From: Glandiceps talaboti
Taxonomy: Eukaryota; Hemichordata; Enteropneusta; Spengelidae
Length of the DNA: 64,000 nucleotides
Reading direction: 5' to 3'
Assembly: GCF_964340395.1 (NCBI RefSeq)
Contig: NC_135552.1
Location: forward strand, 23,895,681-23,959,680
Below are positions 51,618-63,893 of the stretch, in pieces; positions within the stretch are counted from its first letter, which is position 1; the number at the start of each line of letters is the position of its first letter. Both the position numbers and the translations under genes were made by a program. The notes below the pieces were generated by a model. The model was not told where the DNA came from, did no database searches, and saw nothing but the letters and a program-made list of their open reading frames with translations.

Positions 51618-52969
51618 GACATCTGATGGTCGCAACAGTGTGAAACACTGTGCAACAGCTCCTGTGTGTCTTGCTTGATACTGTATTATTCACACCGCTC
51701 TAGCTCTACATATACATGTATTGAACACTGTTTACTCCAGCATAGACACTTCACTTTACATATTGAGCACACACACACACACACATACACACACGCACGC
51801 ACACGCGCACACGCACACACACACACGCACGCACTCACTCACTCACTCGCTCACTCACTCACTCACTCACTCACTCACTCACTTACTTACTTACAATTTA
51901 AATGAATTAGTATTTGGTTATTTTGATTAAAAAGATAACCCAGTTGCAGGTAAAATAACTTGCAGCACAAAAATGGCTCATGTCAATTGATCAATAAAGA
52001 ATGCGCCTACACATGGCACTAATGCCTAGGTAGGAAGTCTGCTACAATATCAACCCGTCCGTGTATCAACATATGCAGACCTTAATCCTTAACGCTACAT
52101 ATTGATTACACATTGTAATAACCACAAATAGACTCACATTAATGTATAATCGAAATTTAACAGATATATTTTATTGTATTAGCTGTACGTAGGATGATTG
52201 ATAGGGAACATATTGTGAGTAACATATTACAAATATTGTATTACAACAGCTTCGTGAATCAGGATCAGCATATAAAAATATTAATTCCCAGAGATGGTCT
52301 TTCATATCATTTGTGGATATGGTTTTCAGAGAAAATACATTAAATGTTATATTTTTAAACTTTATAGTGGGTATTACGTTTTTCCAAATTGAACGTCCAA
52401 GAAATGATGATCAGTATTTGGTAGTATCTCTATCTGTATCTATCTATCTGACTGGCTGAAACTATCTAAAACTATCTAGGCAGGGGAACTGTACAATGTA
52501 TTATTTTACTCCAATGCTTTCCATAGATACTACAAAATAAGTACATCAGTGATTACAATTCACTTTGTATGAGAACCAGGTGTCCTACCGTGTTATACAT
52601 GTATTATCCCCGAACGTTTTCCTGTTTACGATTTCTTCATCAAGGTAGCGTGATGGGGTGGGTTTTGGTTTATGTGTCACAATGGGAAAGTTCACTTTAA
52701 GCAAGAGATTTGTCAGAAGGATGTTACAAAAATTAGTATTTAGTAACATTTACAAGCTAAGACGAAACCTACTGTAGTAACATCACAAGCAATATTATGA
52801 GTATAACCATGACAATACCTGGACAATGTCAAAACTTAATCATGATCAAAATATATGTGTTATAGTTATTGATTTATCTAGTCGTACTGCTACGGAAGGT
52901 GGAATATATATACTCTTAGTATGAACTGACAGCCTATTAAAATAAGTAATATGTATATACATGTGTGTG

Positions 52970-53033
<64 letters not shown>

Positions 53034-54393
53034 GAGTCCATATTATTTCTAAAAGGAAAGACACATTACCTATTTTTGTTATCTTTACAGGATCCGCCAG
53101 TCACCATAACTCATACTACCAATATGCCAAGTCAGCAATATCTGGTATCAATGCATTTCGATCTCAATGGACCCAATGTACAATATAATGCATTTAGGGC
53201 AGGGCTTGCATTTGCTTTATCCAGTGGAAGAACGATCGTTGAACCCCAGTTCTTTACACACTGGGAACAAGAAGGAGAACATAGAAGAAGTGTTCGTCAT
53301 TTTAATGAAACTTTCGATTCCAACAGACTTGAGAAAATCATAAAGATGGCGAGTTTGGAAGAATTCAGACGTGAATGCAATAATTCTATTAAAATAATGG
53401 TTATCGACCCAAAAGGTAGTATAGAACTAGATTCCTACAAATATAAGTCAGACGGCTATAAACTGCACTACAATATTAACTTTCCAAAATTTCGTGATAT
53501 GCCAAAAACCCCGAGTGAACGTGTCGAGGGTCTTCAAAACTCCTCTTCAATAAGGTGTCTAGGAATATGGGAGCCTAGCTTTTGGAAGACGAACTTGCCG
53601 GATGTGGAAAGTAAACTTACTATGATTGACAAGTATTTGGTCTTAGCGCCTTACATTCAGAAGATTAGTAAGGAGATAGTGGAGAATCTATGCAATGGAA
53701 ATCCTTACCTTGCCCTACATTGGAGGAACCGAACAGGTGAAATGTAAGTTGGGAAGAACATGAAACCCCAGACGTAAACTGAATATCTTACGTAAGGATA
53801 GTTTTTCCTATATCCTTTGTCATCATCAAATATTTACCTAATTACAAAAATATCAATAATTATGAAAATGACAAACATATGCGTTTTGTTGTCATATACC
53901 AAATTCTATGACAGTTGATGCTTACATTCATATTATTACTTATAAAAAATCACTAATCATGCAAATTGTTCATACTTTAGCTATATCAGGCCCATGTGCT
54001 TTGTTATCAACAGTGGATATACACATTATATGAAATTTGAAGCTATCATTCTTAACATATTGCGTAATTACCAATGATCATAATTACATTTTATATATTT
54101 TAATTTTAAAATTTATTATATTCTTAGAATATTGACTAACTACCAAAACCCATTAATTATGCAAGTGACACGTTATAAATAAAAGCACTATCAACATGTT
54201 TTATGGGACATCTACAATTGTTATTGACAACATATGTACCAGATTATATATGAAATTTGAAATTTCCATTCTTAAGATACCTAACTACTGCAAATCATTA
54301 ATTATGTATACGAATCATCAAACTAAAAACCACTTCAAGGAAGATGTGAAGTAAGCTTCAGTATAATTGATGTAGTTTTGATATATCGTGTCC

Positions 54394-54458
<65 letters not shown>

Positions 54459-55261
54459 GACAAAAACATAACATAAGTTTTCCTTACGAAAGGTAAAAAT
54501 GACGTAAATGACAACGAAAACAAGAACTATAAAATAAGCAAAACCTGAAAAATGCCTTGATAGTCATGAATTCAAAAGTTGCATATTTTGATTCATAGTT
54601 TGCCCTCAAAAGCAGCATGCTTATTAACAGGTTTCTAAACTTGAAACTGTGCTGACCGTCTACTCATCGTATACATGTATTGTCCTTATATTGTTAGATG
54701 TAAACCTGGCAGGACATGTTTACAAGTTGATTTGATCGCCAGCATCAACAAGACTGCCGAGGTCGCTGCTAAAGACATACGTATTTTTATGTCAGTACAC
54801 AATTTATCATGTGTCTATGTGGCTCTTCCAGACTTTGCAAAGGTGAGTTAGATTACTCAGAAGTTAGATTTACGTAGACGTGTAGAGTCAACGTTGCTTT
54901 GACTGTTAATACATGTAATACATTATAGAAAACAGACACTCATTGAAATCTAACATTAACTTCACCAAGAATGAAGCATACTGTACCTACTTGAGACTAA
55001 AATAACGATGGATATTTTGTTATTATCATTAGGGATATACGAATATAGGGTTGTGTGATGATACAGTACATGGCTGAGAATAAAGACCCAAGTTATCTTA
55101 GAATACAGGGCTAAGTGACCAATTAAAGCAATTTTCAGCCAGGCTAAGTAATGATACACCAACATTAACATTACCCATGGAGTTGACTCTCTAGAAATCA
55201 GCATCAACACATGTCTCTCTCCGAATATTGACAAAGGTGGCAGTGCCTTTGATAGAAATTG

Positions 55262-55343
<82 letters not shown>

Positions 55344-55444
55344 CCAACCAACCAACCAACCAACCAACCAACCAACCAACCAACCAACCAACCAACCAAC
55401 CAACCAACCAACCAACCAACCAACCAACCAACCAACCAACCAAC

Positions 55445-55524
<80 letters not shown>

Positions 55525-56659
55525 GTATGTGAAAGAAGTCCAAATGAGGATTATTAATCTACACAGTATAATTACTATTTCCTAATGTGTTATGTAGTCT
55601 GACTTCCATAGCTCTTTTCATTAAACTTACATCAGTTAGCAGTGTTCGGAAAATAACTCAAGTGTAACCTTTAATATTTTTCACAGAAAATGGTTGAAAT
55701 ACTTAAAGACGCCAACGTACGAAACGTCGTCAGTAAAAGTGACATAACTCCTCCAAAATATCCAGATTTTGATAAAATTAAACACGATGCTTATATATGG
55801 TCTTTGGTGGAAGAAGATATTTGCATACGTAAGTTGTATCTCAAGTAATATATCATTGTAAGATGCCTTTAGGTTGAATTATACGTAGATTGCTTAATGT
55901 GTTCAACGTTAATGTGTTCATGTTATCATACCTGTGTTGATAGAAATTACCGATTCAGTTAAATACTATGCTGTCATTGATTCACACTACGCTCAACATG
56001 CTTTCAATCACCTTAGTGTGTTTCCGCGTCGTAAGGGGAGGGTATGAAATAGCGATGTGTGTGCCTATGTGTGTCTGTGCGCCTGTCTGTCTGTCTGTCT
56101 GTTTGTTTGTTTGTTTGTTTGTTTGTTTGCTTGTTTGTTTGTATGTTTGTTTGATTGTTTGTTTGTTTCTTTAAACGGCTGGGTCAATTCATATAAAACT
56201 ACATATCTTTCGAAATCTTGATCTGATCTTGCATTCAATTTACTTTCCGTTAAATGTTCACTACGCAGGGCCATTCAGTTTACAGCTGGGTGAAGACATT
56301 TCTACAGGGAGTTGCAATTGGTAGTCGATTTATGCAAATTCAAACATAATGTGCAGCATTGTCATAGAACTTTGACCATGGAAACGTTTTATGAAACTGT
56401 ACTGACTGTCAGAATTCTCCTTGTATGACTAAGTACTGCACCCTCCAATCAAACCATTGTCCATCCATTCCCTGCTGAGCGTCTCGAGCAGAAATGACAC
56501 ATGACCTATCATTATTTTTTAGGTTCCAAAATATTCATAGCCATGCTACACTCGAGCTGGTCTAGGCAAGTTAGATTTGCAAGAGATGTTGTAGATGCCC
56601 AAACTGTGTATTTGAATGACATCATCTCATGGAAAGCGGATGAAGTTTCACTCAAGTGA
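51064..56659 (+). CDS. POFUT1-like O-fucosyltransferase, type II membrane, copy 2
   Basis: Coding exons: 51064-51315, 53091-53743, 54698-54842, 55687-55828 and 56523-56659. Splice sites are GT/AG with phases 0, 2, 0, 1, identical to copy 1, giving 442 residues. The start is the first ATG in frame; a TTG lies three codons upstream. The membrane span is about residues 13-32 ([16 protein letters not shown] core), followed by a stem of about 55 residues. Catalytic landmarks are [51 protein letters not shown] and [13 protein letters not shown]. These parallel POFUT1 segments (GNQ..F..SLAFA..L.RT, YVGIHLR, VYVATD, SSF..FV.R.RD). Several N-glycosylation sequons (NNS, NET, NSS, NRT) suit a lumenal domain. 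The protein ends VSLK with no ER retrieval signal. Intron 1 contains long AT and GT arrays. The neighbours on both sides are paralogues. Confidence 0.85.
51524..51616 (+). repeat. (AT)n microsatellite, intron 1 of copy 2
   Basis: About 46 pure AT units. Confidence 0.95.
51769..51893 (+). repeat. (AC)n then (ACTC)n microsatellite, intron 1 of copy 2
   Basis: acacac with acgc interruptions, then cactcact, then ttac units. Confidence 0.9.
52040..52350 (+). repeat. Duplicated block B, intron 1 of copy 2
   Basis: Closely matches 58028-58350. A shared run is gatgattgatagggaacata, followed by a similar segment with tttcatatcatttgtgga. No coding frame is conserved between the two. Confidence 0.6.
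52961..53031 (+). repeat. (GT)n microsatellite close to the exon 2 acceptor of copy 2
   Basis: About 35 GT units with one tttg interruption, ending 60 bp before exon 2. Confidence 0.95.
54398..54458 (+). repeat. (CAGA)n microsatellite, intron 2 of copy 2
   Basis: About 15 cagacaga units. Confidence 0.93.
55262..55524 (+). repeat. Symmetric compound microsatellite, intron 3 of copy 2
   Basis: An (AATC)n block to about 55342, an (AACC)n block to about 55450, then (AATC)n again to 55524. The middle differs by one T-to-C change per unit. Confidence 0.95.
56088..56168 (+). repeat. (CTGT)n/(TTGT)n microsatellite, intron 4 of copy 2
   Basis: ctgtctgt units pass into tttgtttg units. Confidence 0.9.
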
Positions 56660-56690
56660 GAATAGTGTCCACCTAAAGTCATAGGTTGCA

Positions 56691-56729
56691 CCATAGACCC
56701 TCCATCCACAGTTGGTGGAGGGTCTATGG
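56691..56729 (+). promoter_or_regulatory. Perfect 14-bp hairpin after the copy 2 stop codon
   Basis: Left arm 56691-56704 (ccatagaccctcca) and right arm 56716-56729 (tggagggtctatgg) are exact complements with an 11-base loop. Both sides carry the direct repeat ggttgca. It starts 32 bp after the TGA and so probably lies in the 3' UTR. It could be an RNA element or a short insertion scar. Confidence 0.5.
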
Positions 56730-56827
56730 TTGCACCAGTACAGTACAGTGCAGTGGTAATGTGAGACCAGCCTATTCTGATTATGGCAAGTTCAGTAGGC
56801 CAGCAATAATTATTTTCCACACGTATC

Positions 56828-56950
<123 letters not shown>

Positions 56951-56956
56951 CTATGC

Positions 56957-56962
56957 AATAAA
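56957..56962 (+). terminator. Candidate polyadenylation signal, copy 2
   Basis: AATAAA directly after the ATCT microsatellite and about 300 bp past the stop. No closer canonical hexamer was seen. Confidence 0.4.
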
Positions 56963-58027
56963 TACCATAATATCGTGATATTTAAGAATGTACTTTGCGA
57001 TTGGGGTACTCTGACAATTTAGCCATAGAATTCCTTGGCTGAACGAAGACAAAGTATTGGGGAATAACATCTAAACATAGCTTCTACATATACTTGCATT
57101 TAGTGTTTAGAAACACAGACAAGGGAAATGCCCGCATTAGAAACGATTCGGAATTGGAATTGATTTGAATTGAATTGATTTATTCACCAGATACAAAAGA
57201 ATAAAAGTAGTGTTTACATTTCAAAAACAATTATCATGTAATACATCTGGTGAGGACCACAGAAATAGTCTGAACTAGTCGAGTCTGTGATCCTGACAAA
57301 AATAAAATATTCAAGAAAAAGGTAGAAGTGTGTAACTGTACAATAAATAGACAAAGAAGAACGGAAGGAAATGATAGTATTAACAATAGTAGTGATAAAT
57401 GAACTAATTATTATGATAAATGCAAAATACTTACATGTCGAAAAACATTCAAAATTGATACCAGGTTAAAACAATATATACACGTGTTTCCAACGAATTA
57501 TTCAGGTGAGTTTTAAATCTCACACCATAGGCTTAGATTACACATATTGGTAACTTCGATTTGGATAATAGAATGTGTTGAGAATATTATATATTATTGC
57601 CTTGATATTTGGCTGAGGAGCAAAGATATGATCAGCACAACATGTAGCGGAGTGCTGATCGAATCTTTGCACCGAGGGCATATAATCCAATATCAATGCT
57701 ATAATATTTGTTTATTATAAGTCACCTTGGAATTCATTTTCATTCTATGTCGGGAACTTTAAAAATGAATAAAACTGAATTTTGTACTAGAACTGCGATT
57801 TGTCAAGATTTTACATTTAATGTTTAAAATGGCATCGGATTACTATATATTTGAACGCATTGTTGCGTGGTCAACTCATTTGCATAATATTCAAAACAAA
57901 GTCGCGTGTCAATCATTTTGGTCGCCATCATTGTGTTTGCAAAGTAGTAATACGACGCCATTTTAGTAGCGTGAGTGTGTTTTTGGACCATTTATAACGT
58001 GTATTCCTCATACATAAAATGTTGATT
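56963..58027. other. Spacer between copies 2 and 3
   Basis: Contains the palindrome listed at 57583-57708. The part from 57840 to 58000 has scattered CpG (gcgtggtc, gtcgcgtgt, tacgacgcc). No exon was recognised. Confidence 0.5.
57583..57708. repeat. Palindromic element between copies 2 and 3
   Basis: Arms 57583-57638 and 57652-57708 are imperfect inverted repeats. The best-matched part is gcaaagat..gatcagcac / gtgctgatc..atctttgc, around a 13-base loop. The ends are aatattata / tataatatt. Probably a MITE. Confidence 0.55.
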
Positions 58028-58350
58028 GGCCTACTATATCAACCTGGCTGTGCATCAACATATGCGAACATTTTAATCCTTCACCACATGCCGATGATAT
58101 ATTGTGATAACCACAAACAGACTTAAATTGATGTATAATCCAAATTAATTGATTTATTTAGCTTACCATATATCTTATATTTTATTAACTATAGGATGAT
58201 TGATAGGGAACATATTGTGAGGATCATGTTACAAATATTGTATTACAACAGCCTCATGAATAATCAGGATATCAAATATAAATTCTCAGAGATGTTCTTT
58301 CATATCATTTGTGGACATGGTTTTCAGAGAGAATGCAGTAACTGTTATGC
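58028..58350 (+). repeat. Duplicated block B, upstream of copy 3
   Basis: Second copy of block B. It lies 1.4 kb before exon 1 of copy 3, whereas its partner lies after exon 1 of copy 2. Confidence 0.6.
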
Positions 58351-58807
58351 TTACAAACTTATTGTAAGTGTGTGTTACACTTTTCTAAACAGATGTGCTA
58401 TCTGTACCTGACTTTGTCTGTTACACTATTTTTTATTGTATCACTTGGCGGGGAAACTGTAGAATGTATTGAATACCTTTCATGCCATTTCCCTTAATTG
58501 CATAGATTAATGTTTTCATTATATGAACATAATGATGATGATATAATAGTGAATTCCATTTCATAAATTATATATTTTATTAGCAGGACAAATATAAATG
58601 TAAACCAGTAAATATAATTCTCTTTCTGTCATAATTTGCAACATGTGTTAACCTTTTTTGTTGTCTATAACATATCCCTGTTTACATATTATATGCATTA
58701 TAATTCGCCAGCTTTACTAAATGACAATTATCAGAAAGTGTGCTACAGAAAGTTGTACTTTGTGTTTACTTAAATTTCATGTATAATTACAATTTCTCCT
58801 TTCCTTC

Positions 58808-59440
58808 ACTGTACTGTACTGTACTGTACTCTACTCTACTCTACTATACTGTATTGTACTGTACTGTACTGTACTGTACTGTACTGTACTGTACTGTACT
58901 GTACTGTACTGTGCTGTATTGTACTGTACTGTGATATACTATAATGTATATACTGTACTTTACTATACTACATGTATACTATACTGTACTATACAGTTAT
59001 ACTGTACTGCACTGTACTATACTGTACTGTACTGCACTGTACTGTGATATACTGTATATACTATACTATACTGTACTGTACTGTGCTATACTATACTGTA
59101 TATTCTGTACTATGCTGTACTGTACTGTACTGTACTGTACTGTACTGTGCTATACTATACTGTATATTCTGTACTATGCTGTACTATACTATACTATACT
59201 GTACTATACTGTGCTTTACTATACTGTATATTCTGTAATATGTTGTACTGTACTGTACTGTACTATACTGTACTATACTATACTATACTGTACTGTACTG
59301 TGCTATACTATACTGTATATTCTGTATTATGCTGTACTGTACTGTACTGTACTGTGCTATACTATACTGTATATTCTGTATTATGCTGTACTGTAATGTA
59401 CTGTACTGTAATGTACTATACTGTTACAGTACTGTACTTT
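58808..59440 (+). repeat. About 630-bp (TACTG)n pentanucleotide array with a higher-order unit
   Basis: tactg/tacta units. Within it a longer unit containing gctatactatactgtatat and tctgta.tatgctgt recurs several times at about 75-120 bp spacing. It lies upstream of copy 3. Confidence 0.9.
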
Positions 59441-59644
59441 GCGTCATATTTAGTTGATAACATTTAAAGTGTATATCATTTGCATGTAAGATGACGACAT
59501 AATTTAGTATTATATCTCATCCAATACATGCCATAAAACTTAATTTCATCAATATCGATTTTTAATATTAGTGAACACCCACTGCTACACAAACCCCGAT
59601 ATAATGCACCATGTGTTCTTTGTAATGATTTATCATTGAACTCA

Positions 59645-59743
59645 GGGCGTGGTTAATATACAGATGATGAGGTGTGGAATTGAGATAACTTGTTACATAT
59701 ACATGTAAACTGAAATACAGCTGTCTGCGTCCAGTTGATAGTA
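59645..59743 (+). promoter_or_regulatory. Proximal promoter of copy 3
   Basis: It contains gggcgtggttaatatacagatgatgaggtgt and, next to the ATG, ctgtctgcgtccagttgatagta. Both match the upstream region of copy 2 (one unit only, not duplicated). Conservation outside the coding part supports a regulatory or 5' UTR role. Confidence 0.45.
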
Positions 59744-62530
59744 ATGCTGTCTCAATTTAAATACTCGCATTTGAAATTCGGGTTTGAAATCACGATTGCC
59801 ATTGTGGCACTTGGAATTTGCCTCATGATTGCTTGGGATAGTAATCTCTCTATGTCGTTAAGTACCCACGGTCGATATAAGAGTAAGCTGAAACCAGAGA
59901 GGGAACCTGAAATGGCTCCAAATATACCTGGCGGAATAACATTAACTCCTATTTCAAATCGAAACGAAATAAGATCGCAGAAGATCAGTTGGAAGCCACC
60001 TGACAAGGTATTTCAATATTTTAGTCAATATTTCCATCCATCCATCCATGCATACATATGTGTAGGCAGGCAGACAGGCATATACAGACATCGTCTTAGA
60101 AACGAGGATCGTATGGTGAAACTTACAAATTATGATAACAGAATGTTAGTTACTCTTGTAATGTTTAGAAAAAAATGAAAAAAAACCTTGATATTTCAGT
60201 AATGTTAATAAATGGAAACTATTGATAAGCACTTATATTTACATAACAACATAACTAGATAAACCTGAATCCTTCTTGCAATTCTTTTGGGTTAATATTT
60301 TTAATACATACATACATACATACATACATACATACATACATACATACATACATACATACATACATACATACATACATACATACATACATACATACATACA
60401 TACATACATACATACATACATACATACATACATACATACATACATACATACATACATACATACATACATACACATACACAGACACAGACAGAAGCATAAC
60501 ATAACAATTTTTCTTACGGAAGTTTACAGGGATTCAATTTTACTCACCATGCAGTTTGTTCCTTAAACGTGGAGAAAGCAATGGTAATGACAAAATTGAT
60601 TGTAAAACATTTTCCTCTAGTGCCACATGATCAAAATGAACTGACCAATCACTGGCCTGTTGCTCGCAGTTACATGCTAATTTGAGAACACATCCTCAAA
60701 CCGATTGGCTAATTTGTGACCGCACACAAGTGTGTCTGGTGTCCATTTTCTAAAATCATAATCTTCCAAACACATTCAGTAGCTTGAGGATTCAGCTTTG
60801 AACTATATTGGGCCTTGAGAAATTTTATTTTTAATAATACGTTTTCAAACATTTGGTCTGAAAGTGGTGTAAGCTGCTTAATGAACTCGAGTCGGGCTTT
60901 AGTACAGATATTGCACCAACCGAGTGCGTAGTGCATTATTTAATTATAATAACATTTTCACGAGACCAGTAGGCCGTGTTGTTACAACCGATAACGTAGT
61001 AACCAAGCGATCAACACGATTGATTTACTACGTTTCAGTTGTAAAAGGCCGGTGTCCGACTTCGAAAGCAATACGCTGTGCTGTGTATTCTTATCGTTCA
61101 ATCTGTTTACAAATGTTATGAATTCAATCAATTTTGCCAGTAATTATTGATGGCGAACTATTGATAATCTGTAACATAACTCGACCAAGTAAAGATCAGT
61201 AAACCCAACACATCACATATACGCGTCGTCGCACATATTACCAACAGGCTGCCAGACCGGATGTGTTGTTGTACAACACAAAAAGAAAGTATCGTCATGG
61301 TAACCATTTCATTGTTTTTTCATGTTTGTAAAGTAAATAGATGTCCAAACTGGTAGATTTTTTCAGATAAAAATGCGCGCCATCGCAAAAGGTGGATGCC
61401 ATTTTGTACAATGCAATGGTGAACGCCACTGAGCGTGGTCGGATACAGGGTAAGGGGTTACAAAAGCAATGGAATTTTTACTAGACCACGGAGAATTTCC
61501 TTGACAAGTGCTGTCAAATTTGTGTACATGTATTTGGAATGTGAATTAAAAGTTCCTTGCAACAGCTGGCCAACAACATGTTATGGTATAAGGTACACTG
61601 CAATGCCAACCTATACCCACTGTACATATGCAGGCCGGCGAAAAATGTCAGTTCCTTTCTCCAGGAAAGCATACCTCCATGATATCTCTAACGTCTACGG
61701 GCTGAGCAATTAACACTTACAGATAACAAAATGAACATAAGCTTGGGAACAAAATACACTCCATATTTATAGTATCGTCTTTATTGAAAAAAACCAAAAC
61801 AACCCCACATAAATCTTATATATTTTTCCTGTTCACACTGCTGCCTCTGCTCAGAGAAATGTGGCAATTCGCCATTCCTGTTTTTACAAACTTTTATTTT
61901 AGAGTTCGCAACATATTCTAATCAAACAATAACGATGCAAACCTTATCATAATAAGAACAAATAGAACACCTAGATTAAACACTATTTTGGATAACATTA
62001 CATTTTGGGCACGTAGTGTTATTCGTAGAGCGCCGCCAACAATGTCGGAATGTGGGGTCGGCGTAGACAAACACACGAAGCAGTTTTCTTAATTCTGTTC
62101 TGTTCTGTTCTGTTCTGTTCTGTTCTGTTCTGTTCTGTTCTATTCTGTTCTGTTCTGTCTCTAATCATTATACTATTGTTTGATAAATGTCTTCCATTTT
62201 TAAGAATTCGCCATAAACGTTAATACGCCAGCCTTACACGATACCATGGCAATACATCACATGTCCTAGTACCTCCATGGTGATACATACAAATTACAAT
62301 ACATGATAGATGATAGATACCATATGTAAATTAGTTGTAATCACAATGTAAACAATATCGTGTATCTATTCAAACATTCAGATTACATCCTAGCAGATTA
62401 GATGGTGATTCTGATAAATTTACTAAATGAATATAATGTATGCAGGCAGGCACCATTTCCTCATCAATCACACAGAACAGCATCATGTAGGCATTGCAAA
62501 GTTTTCAGCGAGAATACACACGCACATGTA

Positions 62531-62625
<95 letters not shown>

Positions 62626-62692
62626 CTACTCGTGTGTATGTATGTATGTATGTATGTATGTATGTATGTATGTATGTATGTATGTATGTATG

Positions 62693-62726
<34 letters not shown>

Positions 62727-62747
62727 TGTATGCATGCATGCACATGC

Positions 62748-62778
<31 letters not shown>

Positions 62779-63893
62779 TACATATACATATATATTATGA
62801 TAAAGAATGTATATCTGAAGAGTCCATATTACTTCTAAAAGGAAAGACACATTACCTATTTTTGTTATCTTTAACAGGATCCGCCATTCAACATAACTCA
62901 TACTACCAATATGCCAAGTCAGCAATATCTGGTATCAATGCATTACGATCTCAATGGACCAAATGTACAATATTATGCCTTTAGGGCAGGGCTTGCATTT
63001 GCTTTATCCAGTGGAAGAACGATCGTTGAACCCCAGTTCTTTACACACTGGGAACAAGAAGGAGAACATAGAAGAAGTGTTCGTCATTTTAATGAAACTT
63101 TCGATTCCAACAAACTTGATAAAATCATAAAGATGGCGAGTTTGGAAGAATTCAGACGTGAATGCAATAATTCTATTGAAATAATGGTTCTCGACCCAAA
63201 AGGTAGTAGAGAACTAGATTCCTACAAATATAAGTCAGACGGCTACAAACTACACTACAATATTAACTTTCCAAAATTTCGTGATATGCCAAAAAACACG
63301 AGTGAACGTGTCGAGGGTCTTCAAAACTCCTCTTCAATAAGGTGTCTAGGAATATGGGAGCCTAGCTTTTGGAAGACAAAATTGCCGGATGTGGAAAATA
63401 AACTTACTCTAATTGACAAGTATTTGGTCTTAGCGCCTTACATTCAGAAGATTAGTAAGGAGATAGTGGAGAATCTATGCAATGGAAATCCATATCTTGC
63501 CCTACATTGGAGGAACCGAACAGGTGAAATGTAAGTTGGGAGAACATAAGGGTATGATGTTGAAGTGTGAAGTAGCGAATTCAAACGTTTATTATTTTGA
63601 ACCACGGTATGCCTGGAATTGAAAGGCATGATATGAATGCTTACTACCAATTTTCTGTAAACAGAATTGACCCTAAGAAAGCATTTGTTGGACATTGAAT
63701 CATGACCTAATTACACCAGGTTCTCATGTAGTGTCCTTATATTGATAGATGTAAACCTGACAGAAGATGTTTACACGTCGATTTGATCGCCAACATCAAC
63801 AAGACTGCCGAGGTCGCTGCTAAAGACATACGTGTGTTTATGTCAGTACACAATTTATCATGTGTCTATGTGGCTCTTCCAGACTTTGCAAAG
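59744..63893 (+). CDS. POFUT1-like O-fucosyltransferase copy 3, 3' end outside the window
   Basis: Visible coding exons: 59744-60007, 62878-63530 and 63749-63893. Phases are 0 and 2, as in copies 1 and 2. Exons 4 and 5 would lie beyond base 64000. The first 88 residues hold the membrane anchor ([16 protein letters not shown]) and a stem four residues longer than in copy 2. The catalytic exon differs from copy 2 at about 14 of 217 residues and keeps the [19 protein letters not shown] and [11 protein letters not shown] motifs. All visible frames are open, so this looks like a functional recent duplicate. One oddity: the donor after exon 3 reads AAG|gcgagt where copy 2 has AAG|gtgagt. It is therefore a rare GC donor, or a broken site if not tolerated. 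Intron 1 carries CATA, AT, GTAT and AC arrays. Confidence 0.78.
60302..60474 (+). repeat. (CATA)n microsatellite, intron 1 of copy 3
   Basis: About 42 pure cata units. Confidence 0.95.
60635..60747 (+). repeat. CCAAT-rich repeat in intron 1 of copy 3
   Basis: Matches 45708-45861 over most of its length but lacks the internal duplication. It sits in a different intron, so it is more likely a dispersed repeat than inherited intron sequence. Confidence 0.55.
60972..61051. repeat. Short hairpin in intron 1 of copy 3
   Basis: Arms 60972-61002 and 61025-61051 pair (ggcc...acgtagtaa / ttactacgt...ggcc) with small gaps. The surrounding 60.95-61.7 kb is richer in CpG than the rest of the intron. Confidence 0.5.
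62093..62158 (+). repeat. (TTCTG)n pentanucleotide repeat, intron 1 of copy 3
   Basis: About 13 ttctg units with one ttcta. Confidence 0.93.
62529..62780 (+). repeat. (AT)n, (GTAT)n and (AC)n compound microsatellite, intron 1 of copy 3
   Basis: AT array to about 62625, gtat array to about 62735, then cgcacaca; it ends about 100 bp before exon 2. In copy 2 a GT array takes the corresponding place. Confidence 0.93.

Noticed and set aside
61435-61713. Cys-containing open frame in intron 1 of copy 3
   Set aside because: It starts at GTG, matches no family I know and lies inside an intron. It could be a transposon remnant, but there is no evidence for that.
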